DNA of 13,541 nt from an uncultured Micrococcales bacterium (GCA_903915555.1 CAIWTL010000557.1:1-13541); one strand, 5' to 3'; positions 1 to 7,285 are shown, numbered from the stretch's first letter. Translations and numbers: made by a program. Notes: a model not told the origin generated them from the sequence alone.

Positions 1-1979
1 CGCAGCCGAACGATGTCGCCATCGCCGAGACCACCAAGGTCATGTACGCCGACGGGAAGACCGAGATCGGTCGCATCGGTGATGTGCGCCGTACGAGCGT
101 GCCGCTGTCCGACGTCCCCGAGGACGTCCAGCACGCCGTCCTCGCCGCCGAGGACCGTTCCTTCTACGACCATGGGGGTTTCTCCCCCGAGGGCATCAGC
201 CGTGCGGTGTGGAACAACGCCACCGGAGGCAGTACGCAGGGCGGATCGACGATCACCCAGCAGTATGTGAAGAACGCCTATCTCACGCAGGACCAGACCG
301 TGCTGCGCAAGGCCAACGAGCTCGTACTCGCCGTGAAGCTCGAGACCATCGAGTCCAAGGACGAGATCCTCGCCAACTACCTCAACACCATCTACTTCGG
401 CCGCGGTGCGTACGGGATCGAGGCGGCGTCGGAGGCCTACTTCGGCAAGTCGGTGGACGAGCTCGACGTGTCCGAGGGCGCCGCCCTCGCTGCGGTCATC
501 CAGTCCCCCGGGAACTACGAGCCAGAGCTGTTCAAGGACCGCCTCATGGAGCGGTGGAACTACGTGCTCGACGGTATGGTCGAGAAGGAGTGGCTCACCC
601 AGGCCGAACGTGACCAGATCACCTTCCCCAAGTTCAAGAAGCAGGAGAAGGGCAACCAACTCGCCGGCCAGACCGGATACATCCTCGAGACCGTCAAGGA
701 CGAGATGGTCGCCAAGGGATGGAGCGAGGCCGAGATCGACGGCGGTGGCCTGACGATCACCACGACCATCAAGCAGGGCGCCCAGGAGGCCGCCGTCAAT
801 GCGGTCGAGGCTGCCGGACCCACCTACAACAACGAGGGACTGCGCGTCGGCCTCATCGCCGTCGAGCCCACCACGCGCCGCATCGCGGCCATGTACGGCG
901 GCCCGAACTACCTCAAGAACCAGTTGAACAACGCCACTCAGGGCCATGCCCAGGGCGGGTCGACGTTCAAGGCGTTCGGCCTCGCGGCCGCCCTCAACAA
1001 CGGGTACAGCCTCGACACGATCCTCAACGGTTCCTCGCCGGCCACCATCGATGGGTACACCCTGCAGAACTTCGGCAACTCCTCGTTCGGTCCGGTCAGT
1101 CTGCTGACCGCCACCACGAACTCGGTCAACACCGCCTATGTGCAGCTCGAGAGCGAGGTCGGCGTCGACAAGACCATCAATGCCGCCGAGAAGGCCGGGC
1201 TGCCGAAGGACACCCCCGGCATCGAGGAGAACCTGACGTTCGTGCTGGGCTCACCCTCACCGCGTCCCATCGACATGGCCAACAGCTTCGCGACGTTCGC
1301 GGCCCGCGGTATGTACGCCGAGCCGACGATCCTCAAGGAGGTGACCCGCAACACCGGCGAGGTCGCCTACCGGCCGGAGGACCGGGCCACGCGTGTCTTC
1401 CCCGAGGACGTCATGGACAACGTCAACTATGCGCTGCAGAGCGTCGTCAACAGCGGCACCGCGACCCGCGCCTCCTGGATGGGGCGCCCCGCGGCGGGCA
1501 AGACCGGGACCACCGACGACAACATGTCGGCGTGGTTCGTCGGGTACACACCGCAACTGTCGGCTGCCGTCATGTTGGCCAAGGAGGACAAGAAGGGTCG
1601 CCCCGTGTCCCTCAACGGCACCGGCGGCATCTACGACGTGACGGGTGGATCATTCCCGACGGCGATCTGGACCGAGTTCATGTCAGCCGCTCTGGCGGAC
1701 GAGCCGGTCGAGTACTTCGTCGCCCCGGGGAGCGACTACGCGACCACGCCTCCCACGACCGACTCCTATGGCACGGACACCTACGGCACCGACACGGGCA
1801 CCGCGTCGCCGTCCCCCTCCTCGACCGACGGGTCGACCGCCACGCCGTCGGATGAGTCCACCCCGGGGCGCCAACCCACGGATCCCCAGCAGACACCGGA
1901 GCAGGCGGCGCAGCCGGCTCGCCCGGAGGAGGAACTCCCCGTTCCCCCGCAGCGGGAACAGCAGCCCGCGGTCCCGTAG
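1..1979 (+). CDS. Class A penicillin-binding protein (PBP1A/PonA-like), 5' truncated
   Basis: Bifunctional peptidoglycan synthase: it polymerises lipid II into glycan strands (GT51 domain) and cross-links stem peptides (transpeptidase domain) outside the membrane. The frame is open from base 3, so the N-terminal cytoplasmic tail, membrane anchor and true start lie upstream of the window. Residues are numbered from the Met at 42. The GT51 catalytic Glu is E37 in AAEDRSFYDH. The second GT51 motif GGSTITQQ is at 67-74, and the EILANYLNTIYFGRG block follows at 108-122. In the transpeptidase, the nucleophile is S307 in STFK (307-310), SVN is at 361-363 and KTG at 487-489, so all three active-site motifs are intact. 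The last ~80 residues are a low-complexity Thr/Ser/Pro/Gln tail, typical of actinobacterial PonA proteins. It probably belongs with the downstream glycosyltransferase (compare ponA1-Rv0051). The family call is certain; the exact paralogue name is not. Confidence 0.96.
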   Translation, partial: QPNDVAIAETTKVMYADGKTEIGRIGDVRRTSVPLSDVPEDVQHAVLAAEDRSFYDHGGFSPEGISRAVWNNATGGSTQGGSTITQQYVKNAYLTQDQTVLRKANELVLAVKLETIESKDEILANYLNTIYFGRGAYGIEAASEAYFGKSVDELDVSEGAALAAVIQSPGNYEPELFKDRLMERWNYVLDGMVEKEWLTQAERDQITFPKFKKQEKGNQLAGQTGYILETVKDEMVAKGWSEAEIDGGGLTITTTIKQGAQEAAVNAVEAAGPTYNNEGLRVGLIAVEPTTRRIAAMYGGPNYLKNQLNNATQGHAQGGSTFKAFGLAAALNNGYSLDTILNGSSPATIDGYTLQNFGNSSFGPVSLLTATTNSVNTAYVQLESEVGVDKTINAAEKAGLPKDTPGIEENLTFVLGSPSPRPIDMANSFATFAARGMYAEPTILKEVTRNTGEVAYRPEDRATRVFPEDVMDNVNYALQSVVNSGTATRASWMGRPAAGKTGTTDDNMSAWFVGYTPQLSAAVMLAKEDKKGRPVSLNGTGGIYDVTGGSFPTAIWTEFMSAALADEPVEYFVAPGSDYATTPPTTDSYGTDTYGTDTGTASPSPSSTDGSTATPSDESTPGRQPTDPQQTPEQAAQPARPEEELPVPPQREQQPAVP

Positions 1980-2091
1980 TGCGCCGAGCTGACCTACGGT
2001 ACTGCGCCGTCGCCCGGTCAAGACCCTTTCGCCCTGCGGGCGCCTCGCGTGCGATGATCGGGGCGTTGCGACCCCTCCCCTGACTCGAATC

Positions 2092-2096
2092 GGAGG
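2092..2096 (+). promoter_or_regulatory. Ribosome binding site of the GGDEF gene
   Basis: GGAGG lies 7 nt before the ATG at 2104, a near-ideal Shine-Dalgarno. It fixes the start. It also contrasts with the leaderless starts of several other genes in this window. Confidence 0.75.
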
Positions 2097-2103
2097 TTCC
2101 GAC

Positions 2104-3009
2104 ATGAGAGTTGCTGCCTCGCGGTACGAGACAGTCCTCGCGGCTCTCGACGCCGGTGTCGTGATCCATGGTGCAGACTCCGCGATCCTCGATGCCAACG
2201 AGCGGGCCCGGCAGATGCTCGGTCTCCGGGACCTGGACGGTCGGCTCGCCTCCGACCCCGCCTGGACGTTCTTCGACGAGGACATGGTCCCGCTGCCCAT
2301 CGACGAATACCCGGTGTCACGGGTGATCAAGGAACTCGAGCCTGTCCACCGGCAACTCGTCGTCCTGCAGTCACCCTCCGGCCCGGAGGTCTTCGTCGAG
2401 GCCAATGCGCTGCCCCGGTTCGACGAGGAGGGTCATCTCCTCGAGATCGTCGTCACGTTCATCGACGTGACCGACCGCGTCGCGCGCCGGATCGAGTCGG
2501 AACTCGTCGAGCAGCACCTGCGGGAGGTGGCGCTCACCGATGAACTGACGGGGCTGGGAAATCGCCGCGCGATCCTGGGCGCGGCCGACCACGCCGTCGC
2601 CACGACCGGCGGTGCTCCGCTGGCCTTCCTCATGGTCGACCTCGACCACTTCAAGATGGTCAACGACACCCACGGCCACTCCCGTGGTGATGACGTGCTG
2701 CAGCAGATGGGTGGCGAGATCGCCGCCGCCCTGCGGCAGGGCGATCTGCTCGGGCGGTTCGGGGGTGAGGAGTTCCTGGCGGTCCTGCCCGGAACCGGCC
2801 TCGAGGCCGCACTGGCCGTGGCGGAGCGACTGCGGGGTCTCGTGGAGAAGGCGGGCGTCGACTACGGGGTGAGTGCCAGTGTCGGCGTCGCCATCCGCGA
2901 ACACGAGGAGTCGGCCGCTGCTCTGATCCGTCGCGCCGACCAGGCGCTCTACGCCGCCAAGGCAGCGGGGCGCAACACCATCCGCGAGCACTCCGCGATG
3001 CCGTCCTGA
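2104..3009 (+). CDS. PAS-GGDEF diguanylate cyclase
   Basis: Predicted to make cyclic di-GMP from two GTP. The protein has 301 residues, with no signal peptide or membrane span, so it is cytosolic. A PAS-like sensor domain occupies about residues 8-125 (start YETVLAALDAGVVI, end ...VTFIDVTDR), followed by a linking helix and a GGDEF domain from about 143. The GGDEF entry motif LTDELTGLGNRR, the metal-site region MVDLDHFKMVND and the active-site loop GGEEF (220-224) are all canonical, so the enzyme is probably active. An RxxD inhibitory site is present (RQGD, 211-214), exactly five residues before GGEEF, implying product feedback. The PAS ligand cannot be predicted. The gene sits between the PBP and the GT87-like gene, which suggests an insertion into an otherwise wall-related pair. 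A strong RBS supports the ATG at 2104. Confidence 0.93.
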   Translation: MRVAASRYETVLAALDAGVVIHGADSAILDANERARQMLGLRDLDGRLASDPAWTFFDEDMVPLPIDEYPVSRVIKELEPVHRQLVVLQSPSGPEVFVEANALPRFDEEGHLLEIVVTFIDVTDRVARRIESELVEQHLREVALTDELTGLGNRRAILGAADHAVATTGGAPLAFLMVDLDHFKMVNDTHGHSRGDDVLQQMGGEIAAALRQGDLLGRFGGEEFLAVLPGTGLEAALAVAERLRGLVEKAGVDYGVSASVGVAIREHEESAAALIRRADQALYAAKAAGRNTIREHSAMPS

Positions 3010-3163
3010 CCCGGTGCGCGGCTCGTGGTGTCCGCAGTGGGGCACCATGCATCGGGTGCAGCCGACGGGTGACGGCGACATGGGGAAAGCCGCCCAGGAC
3101 TCGCTCTGACATCCCCGTCGGCCACCTCGGGCACAGCTCCTGGGACGACCGACCCGCGGCGGG

Positions 3164-3176
3164 TAGAGTGCCCGCG
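3164..3176 (+). promoter_or_regulatory. Leaderless promoter of the GT87-like gene (-10 TAGAGT)
   Basis: TAGAGT (3164-3169) is followed by 6 nt and then the GTG start at 3176. Transcription would therefore start at or next to the first base of the start codon. No Shine-Dalgarno is seen. A TGGGAC lies 17 bp upstream of the -10, a poor -35 match. The same spacing recurs at four other genes here. Confidence 0.6.
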
Positions 3177-4714
3177 TGACCAGCAGCCCCAGCGCAGGCG
3201 GGACGGTGGGCGCGGGGGACCTGCCTCCCACGCTGACGGATCCGGCGATGGCGTCCGGGTCAGAGGTGATCGGGGGGCCGGCGGGGACCCACCGGGCTGC
3301 CCCGACCGGATTCTGGACCCCCATCCGCGTCATCCTGCTGGCCGGGACCGCGGTCTTCTGGCTCGGCTTCCTGCGCACGTGGCCGTGCGTCAGCAACAAC
3401 TGGCTGGACCCGGATCGCTATGAGGCGATGTGCTACTCGGACATCCCCATCCTGTACTCGCTGCGGGGCCTGGCCGACGGAGACATCCCCTACCTTGAGT
3501 GGCCGGCGGACGGCCATACGTGGGAGTACCCGGTCCTGATCGGGGCGTTGGTCTACGTGCTGGCGCTGATCACGAAACTGTTGACTGGCGGAACCCAGGA
3601 CTCGGTGGTGTTCTACGTCGTCAACGCGGTCGCCGCCTACGCCTTCTTCCTCGGGACGCTGTGGGGTGTGTCGGCCTACGTGAAGCGCCGCGCGTGGGAC
3701 GGCCTGATGCTCGCCCTGTCGCCGGCGGTGTTCCTGGCGTCGTTCGTCAACTGGGACTGGCCGGCCGTGATGCTCACGGTCCTCGCCCTGCTCGCGTGGT
3801 CCCGCGGCCGACCCGGCTGGGCCGGCGTCGCGCTCGGCCTGGCGATCGCGGTGAAGTTCTACCCGATCCTGCTGCTGGGACCCCTGCTGTTGCTGTGTCT
3901 GCGGGGCAGGCGCATGGCGGCGTTCGGTTGGCTGGTACTGGGAACCGCCGGTGCGTGGCTGGCGGTGAACCTGCCGGTGATGCTCGCCGGCTTCGAGGGG
4001 TGGAGTTACTTCTTCACCTTCTCGTCGGAGCGCGGGCAGGACTTCGGCTCGGTGTGGCTGGCGCTCGAGACCGCCGGCTACGGCGTCTCCCCGACCAGCA
4101 TCAACACCGTGGCCGCCGGGACCCTCGTGGCGATGTGCGCCGCGATCGGGCTACTGATCCTGCTCGCACGGCAGCCACCGCGGGTCGCCCAGGTGTCGTT
4201 CCTGGTGGTGGCGGCCTTCCTGCTCACGAACAAGGTCTACTCACCGCAGTTCGTCCTGTGGCTCGTGCCGCTGGCGATCCTCGCGCGGCCCCGGTGGCGG
4301 GACGTCATCTGGTGGCAGCTGGCGCAGGCCGTCTACTTCGCCGCCATCTGGTGGTACCTGGTGGGACTCGTGGACGGGAACAAGGGACTGTCGGAACAGT
4401 GGTACGCCGCCGCCATCGCCGTCCACGTCCTCTCCACGGTGATCCTCGCCGGCCTCGTGGTGCGCGACATCCTGTCCCCCTCCCACGACCCCGTGCGGAG
4501 CGACGGGCTCCCCGAGCACGCCGGCGACCCCGGCGGCGGTCCCCTCGACACCGTCGTGTCGCCGTCCGGTCCGCCTGCGTCCGGTCCGCCTGCGTCTGGT
4601 CCGCCTGCGTCTGGTCCGCCTGCGTCTGGTCCGCCTGCGTCCGGTCCACCCCCACCTCCCGCCGGTGGAGTCCCGAAAGAGTCGCAAGCGACCGTTCCCG
4701 TCAGAGGCGACTGA
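3176..4714 (+). CDS. GT87/DUF2029-like integral membrane glycosyltransferase
   Basis: Probable polyprenyl-phosphate-sugar-dependent glycosyltransferase of the GT-C type (512 residues) that would act on the outer face of the membrane. Roughly ten hydrophobic segments run from residue 49 to about 430, after a ~45-residue Gly/Pro-rich cytoplasmic start. Family-like features are an acidic first loop (SDIPILY, D89), EYP (117-119), VKFYP (226-230) and NKVYSPQFVLWL (352-363). The last resembles the conserved KxxSPQ block of the GT87 family. Mycobacterial Rv0051, beside ponA1, is a comparable membrane protein, so a wall or lipoglycan role fits; the acceptor is unknown. The C-terminal ~80 residues are a disordered Pro-rich tail with five exact GPPAS repeats. 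The GTG start is chosen because a -10 box sits at leaderless distance. The TGA stop lies inside the terminator stem. Confidence 0.86.
   Translation: MTSSPSAGGTVGAGDLPPTLTDPAMASGSEVIGGPAGTHRAAPTGFWTPIRVILLAGTAVFWLGFLRTWPCVSNNWLDPDRYEAMCYSDIPILYSLRGLADGDIPYLEWPADGHTWEYPVLIGALVYVLALITKLLTGGTQDSVVFYVVNAVAAYAFFLGTLWGVSAYVKRRAWDGLMLALSPAVFLASFVNWDWPAVMLTVLALLAWSRGRPGWAGVALGLAIAVKFYPILLLGPLLLLCLRGRRMAAFGWLVLGTAGAWLAVNLPVMLAGFEGWSYFFTFSSERGQDFGSVWLALETAGYGVSPTSINTVAAGTLVAMCAAIGLLILLARQPPRVAQVSFLVVAAFLLTNKVYSPQFVLWLVPLAILARPRWRDVIWWQLAQAVYFAAIWWYLVGLVDGNKGLSEQWYAAAIAVHVLSTVILAGLVVRDILSPSHDPVRSDGLPEHAGDPGGGPLDTVVSPSGPPASGPPASGPPASGPPASGPPASGPPPPPAGGVPKESQATVPVRGD
4568..4642 (+). repeat. 15-bp minisatellite, five units, encoding (GPPAS)5
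   Basis: Five head-to-tail copies of GGTCCGCCTGCGTCY start at 4568, 4583, 4598, 4613 and 4628. They differ only at the last base (C or T), and a decayed sixth unit begins at 4643. They encode residues 465-489 of the membrane glycosyltransferase. Because 15 is a multiple of three, changes in copy number would keep the frame. Confidence 0.95.
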
Positions 4715-4733
4715 ACCTTCAGTCGCCTCTGAC
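4700..4733 (+). terminator. Strong hairpin terminator overlapping the stop codon
   Basis: The two arms (4700-4715 and 4718-4733) are perfectly complementary over 16 bp around a CC centre. The arm sequence starts GTCAGAGGCGACTGAA. The TGA stop of the glycosyltransferase (4712-4714) lies in the left arm. No clear T-run follows on either strand, as is frequent in high-GC actinobacteria. A smaller 5-bp hairpin (GTCGC-AA-GCGAC, 4681-4692) precedes it. The symmetry would let it also act on minus-strand transcripts. Confidence 0.8.
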
Positions 4734-4782
4734 TCTTCCGGTCGCCGCTGGCCCCCGCCGCGCCCCTCAGACCTCGCGTCAT

Positions 4783-4926
4783 TCAGCGGCCATGCGCGGT
4801 CCTCACCAGCGCACCCCGCCGCAACCAGGTCTGCAGTTGGCTGCGAGTGACCCCGCACCGCGCCAACGCGCGCCGCGAGGCCACCCCCATGAGATCCGTC
4901 ATCACCCAGTCGAGATCGGTATCCAT
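4783..4926 (-). pseudogene. Remnant of an AbiEi-type antitoxin/winged-helix N-terminus
   Basis: An open frame of 47 codons starts ATG at 4926 and stops TGA at 4783-4785. Its product includes LMGVASRRALARCGVTRSQ and then LQTWLRRGALVRTAHGR. This resembles the N-terminal winged-helix module of AbiEi-family antitoxins and related actinobacterial proteins, which usually have a Gly, then 'raq/ral...Gvs...l..w...G.l.r...G.Y'. In those proteins hundreds of residues follow the G-x-Y end of the wing. Here the frame stops at that point, and no continuation is visible downstream. I therefore read it as a decayed gene fragment in the convergent gap. A short functional peptide cannot be excluded. No Shine-Dalgarno is obvious. 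Confidence 0.42.
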
Positions 4927-5033
4927 GGGGACGACTCTTCGGCCCGGGAGGTACCCGTCGGCACCACGACCTGGGCCGGGGAAGAACTGGCTCGCAGCGG
5001 GCCTGGGGATGGCGGGTCACCGACCCGGATCGA

Positions 5034-5265
5034 CTCCTGATCATGAGGTCTGTGTCGGAACCGCTCCTGATCTTGGACCGCGAAGTGCACGAGTCCCTCC
5101 TGATCATGGGTGGGTCAGCGGCTCTGCGAGGGGAAGACGCTCAGCCGCCTCCGGCCTTCATGATCAGGAGCGACCCAGTGCAAGCACGTTCAAGATCAGG
5201 AGTGATCCAGGGTAAGCAGGTCCAAGATCAGGAGTGATCCGCGCAAGCACGTTCATGATCAGGAG
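5034..5265. repeat. Dyad-symmetric array of seven 12-bp repeats (CAWGATCAGGAG)
   Basis: Seven copies are seen. Three face left (CTCCTGATCWTG at 5034-5045, 5064-5075, 5097-5108) and four face right (CAWGATCAGGAG at 5159-5170, 5191-5202, 5223-5234, 5254-5265). Start-to-start distances are 30, 33, 62, 32, 32 and 31 bp, so the spacing is about three DNA turns, with one position skipped at the centre. The left and right halves mirror each other around 5133-5134. The fifth and seventh copies also share the 11 bases before them (GCAAGCACGTT), and the fifth and sixth share TGATCC after them. It lies in a convergent intergenic region just past the FemAB-like gene. Its role is unknown: a protein-binding array, an RNA fold or a genome-wide REP-like element are all possible. 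Confidence 0.85.
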
Positions 5266-5285
5266 CCACCGGGGATGAGCACGCG

Positions 5286-5318
5286 TGCCTACAGCACCAC
5301 TCGCTGCCTACAGCACCA
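5286..5318. repeat. 14-bp direct repeat across the FemAB-like stop codon
   Basis: TGCCTACAGCACCA occurs at 5286-5299 and again at 5305-5318, a 19-bp period. The right copy contains the TAG stop (minus strand) of the FemAB-like gene. The left copy is just outside the gene, as if the gene end had been duplicated. It adjoins the 12-bp repeat array. Confidence 0.8.
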
Positions 5319-6375
5319 AGTGATCCACGACGGGAGACAGTACGCCGTGCCAGGTCGCCCGTACCGGGAAGTGCCACGTCCCGACCAGTTGCGCCAAGTG
5401 GACCGGTGGCCACCCGGGTGCCGGCGCCTTGACCGGCGCACGCCGCTGCGGCGACACCACCGGAACGAACAACGTCCGGACCCCGGCGGCCCGAACCCTG
5501 CTCATCATCTGGTCACGCAGCAGTTGCACCTCGGGCCGATCGGCGTCGGGTTGCGGCAGCGGCGCGGAGAGGTCCCATGCCCGGTCGCCGACCGTCGCGT
5601 ACAGGCCCCCGTATACGACCTGGCCCTCCCGCTCGAGAACCAGCAGCGTCACCCCGGCGAAATCGTCCTCGGCGAGCCCCCGCCAACGGCGCTCCCACTC
5701 CTTCAACGAGGGCTGCGGAAGATGGCGGTGCGCCTCGGTCACCGCCTGGTGCACCGCGGGAAGATCGTCGATCGTTCCGGTACGCACCTGGGTGCCGAGC
5801 AGCAGGGCGCGCGACTCCTGGATATCTGCGCGAGCGGAGGCCGAGTCCGTGAGCACCACCTCGGCGGAGAACGCGCGGGGTGCCGTCGCCATGAGTCGCC
5901 ACCCCGCGTCGGTGAGCCGATCGGCTGCCACCCGGGCCGACCGCGCCGGCTCCGGCGGGGAGTGACGCACGAGCGCCTTGCTGTCGGTGCGGGCCGCCGG
6001 ATCGAACCGCCACCAGTCCTGCTCAGCGACGACAGGACTGACGCGGGCGGTGAATGCCCCGCGGTTCCGCAGATGCTCGACGAGAGGATCCAGCCAGTCG
6101 ACCAGTGTCATGGCTGGGCGGCGGGTCCCTGTCCAGTCGATGTCCGGCCCGGACTCGAAGACCGCGACCGAACGCATCGGCAGCCGAGGCAGCCCGCGCA
6201 GCCGGTACAGCCCTGCCCCGACCATGGTCGTGCCGTCGAACCAGCCCACCGACTCGGTACGGGCGGTGACGAAGCCCTTGCCCCAACCGGGTGTCTGCTC
6301 CAAGGCGACGCTGGGCCGGGACACCACGTAGGCGCGGTGCTCAGCTGCCGTGATGGCGCGGACCTCCAGCGACAT
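5308..6375 (-). CDS. FemAB/GNAT-fold aminoacyltransferase-like protein
   Basis: A 355-residue protein with the look of the FemAB/peptidoglycan-bridge group, which moves aminoacyl groups from charged tRNA to lipid II or to other acceptors. It has the early block SVALEQTPGWGKGF, comparable to the FemAB 'flQs..Wg..k' start. A first GNAT-like half follows (VGWFDGTTMVGAGLYRLRGL, then the basic LPMRSVAVFESGPDIDW). The second half has LLVLEREGQVVYGGLYATVGDRAW, an acyl-donor-fold strand pair, then QLLRDQMMSRVRAAGVRTLF. No membrane span is visible. The ATG at 6375 begins 7 nt after the xth stop; an earlier in-frame ATG at 6480 would overlap xth and is rejected. It is probably co-transcribed with xth. 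The exact amino acid and acceptor cannot be deduced. A tRNA-dependent resistance or lipid-modifying role is also possible. Confidence 0.7.
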   Translation of the reverse strand: MSLEVRAITAAEHRAYVVSRPSVALEQTPGWGKGFVTARTESVGWFDGTTMVGAGLYRLRGLPRLPMRSVAVFESGPDIDWTGTRRPAMTLVDWLDPLVEHLRNRGAFTARVSPVVAEQDWWRFDPAARTDSKALVRHSPPEPARSARVAADRLTDAGWRLMATAPRAFSAEVVLTDSASARADIQESRALLLGTQVRTGTIDDLPAVHQAVTEAHRHLPQPSLKEWERRWRGLAEDDFAGVTLLVLEREGQVVYGGLYATVGDRAWDLSAPLPQPDADRPEVQLLRDQMMSRVRAAGVRTLFVPVVSPQRRAPVKAPAPGWPPVHLAQLVGTWHFPVRATWHGVLSPVVDHLVL

Positions 6376-6382
6376 CGATCGG

Positions 6383-7162
6383 TCAGTCCTGCAGGTCGAC
6401 GACAACGGGGGCGTGGTCGGACGCCGACTTGCCCTTGCGTGCCTCGCGGTCGGCGTAGGCGTCGGTGACGCGGTCCGCAACGGCCGGAGTGGCGTAGACG
6501 AGGTCGATGCGCATGCCCCGGTTCTTCGGGAAGCACAGTTGCCGGTAGTCCCAGAACGTGAACGCCCGGTCGTACTTCAAGGGCCGCGGCTCGATCTCGG
6601 TCAGCCCCACCGATTCGAGCAGCTTCAGCCCCGCACGCTCCTGGTCGGTGACGTGTGTGCTGTCGCGGAACGCCTCGATGTCGTAGACGTCGTCGTCGGT
6701 GGGGGCCACGTTGAAGTCACCGAGCAACATGAGGTCCGGGTGCACTGCCAGCTCCGTGGCGGCGGTCTCGCTCAGCGCCTTCAGCCAGCGCAACTTGTAC
6801 TGGTAGTGGTCGTGCTCAGGGGTTCGACCGTTGGGGATGTACAGGCTCCACACCCGGATCCCGCCGCACGTCGCAGCGATGGCCCGGGGCTCGACCTTGC
6901 CTTCCCACTCGGGCTGTTCCGCGAGGTTGTCGCGGACGTGGTCGAGGCCCACCCGGCTCAGGATCGCCACCCCGTTCCACGCGCCGGTGCCCAGCGCCAC
7001 GGACTCGTATCCGAGCCCGGTGAACATCAGCTCGGGGAAGTCCCCGGTGGCGCACTTGGTCTCCTGCAGGCACACGACATCGGGCTGCGCGGACTCCAGC
7101 CAGCCGGACAGGTGCTCGATGCGTCGGTTCACGGAGTTGATGTTCCAGGTGGCGATGCGCAC
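6383..7162 (-). CDS. xth: Exonuclease III (AP endonuclease)
   Basis: Class II AP endonuclease and 3'-5' exonuclease for base-excision repair, in the cytosol. The 259 residues match the usual ExoIII length (about 260-270). Active-site parts visible are N7 in TWNINSVNRR, metal ligand E34 in LQETK, Y108 in LYIPNGR, D149 and N151 in LLGDFNVAP, the late NRGMRIDLVY block and the terminal D249-H250 in SDHAPV. All are intact, so the enzyme should be active. The GTG start at 7162 gives the standard MRIATWN start and sits 6 nt past a TAGAAT -10 box, implying a leaderless mRNA. It heads an operon with the FemAB-like gene and is divergent from the PqqD-like gene. Confidence 0.96.
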   Translation of the reverse strand: MRIATWNINSVNRRIEHLSGWLESAQPDVVCLQETKCATGDFPELMFTGLGYESVALGTGAWNGVAILSRVGLDHVRDNLAEQPEWEGKVEPRAIAATCGGIRVWSLYIPNGRTPEHDHYQYKLRWLKALSETAATELAVHPDLMLLGDFNVAPTDDDVYDIEAFRDSTHVTDQERAGLKLLESVGLTEIEPRPLKYDRAFTFWDYRQLCFPKNRGMRIDLVYATPAVADRVTDAYADREARKGKSASDHAPVVVDLQD

Positions 7163-7174
7163 CCCGCGATTCTA
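7162..7174 (-). promoter_or_regulatory. Leaderless promoter of xth (-10 TAGAAT)
   Basis: On the minus strand TAGAAT (7174 to 7169) is separated by 6 nt from the GTG at 7162-7160. There is no Shine-Dalgarno and no convincing -35. The arrangement is identical in distance to four other promoters in the window. Confidence 0.65.
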
Positions 7175-7229
7175 CGGGTGTGCTGACCGACCGTCGGTGG
7201 GCGCATCGCGGAGGGGGGAGTGGGTCTCA

Positions 7230-7253
7230 CCGGCACCCGGTCTCGGGTTCCGG
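7230..7253. other. Inverted repeat between divergent xth and pqqD-like promoters
   Basis: CCGGCACCCG (7230-7239) and CGGGTTCCGG (7244-7253) pair over 10 positions with one mismatch around a 4-nt loop. The element is between the two divergent -10 boxes, about 33 bp upstream of the pqqD-like one. It could be an operator or an insulating hairpin; at this GC content chance is also possible. Confidence 0.35.
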
Positions 7254-7285
7254 CGCCGTCGCCGCACCCCTGCCGAGTCGGACTC

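Noticed and set aside
2030..2042. Short hairpin CGCCC-TGC-GGGCG as a terminator of the PBP gene
   Set aside because: A 5-bp stem without T-run is not convincing at this GC content.
2018..2058. Flagellar sigma-28-type promoter before the GGDEF gene (TCAAG ... GCGATGAT)
   Set aside because: The spacing is 28 bp, far from the roughly 15 bp expected, and the GCCGATAA box is not matched.
3499..5040. Long + strand frame of 513 codons
   Set aside because: It is a frame-shadow of the GT87-like gene: Arg/Pro/Gly-rich, no domain likeness, typical of high-GC DNA.
5034..5265. CRISPR array
   Set aside because: The repeats are only 12 bp, the spacers about 20 bp, three of seven copies are inverted, and there are no cas genes.
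6376..6480. Longer start for the FemAB-like gene at 6480
   Set aside because: It would overlap the end of xth by about 100 nt and adds a Pro/Thr/Arg-rich segment with no family likeness. ATG 6375 gives the expected start.
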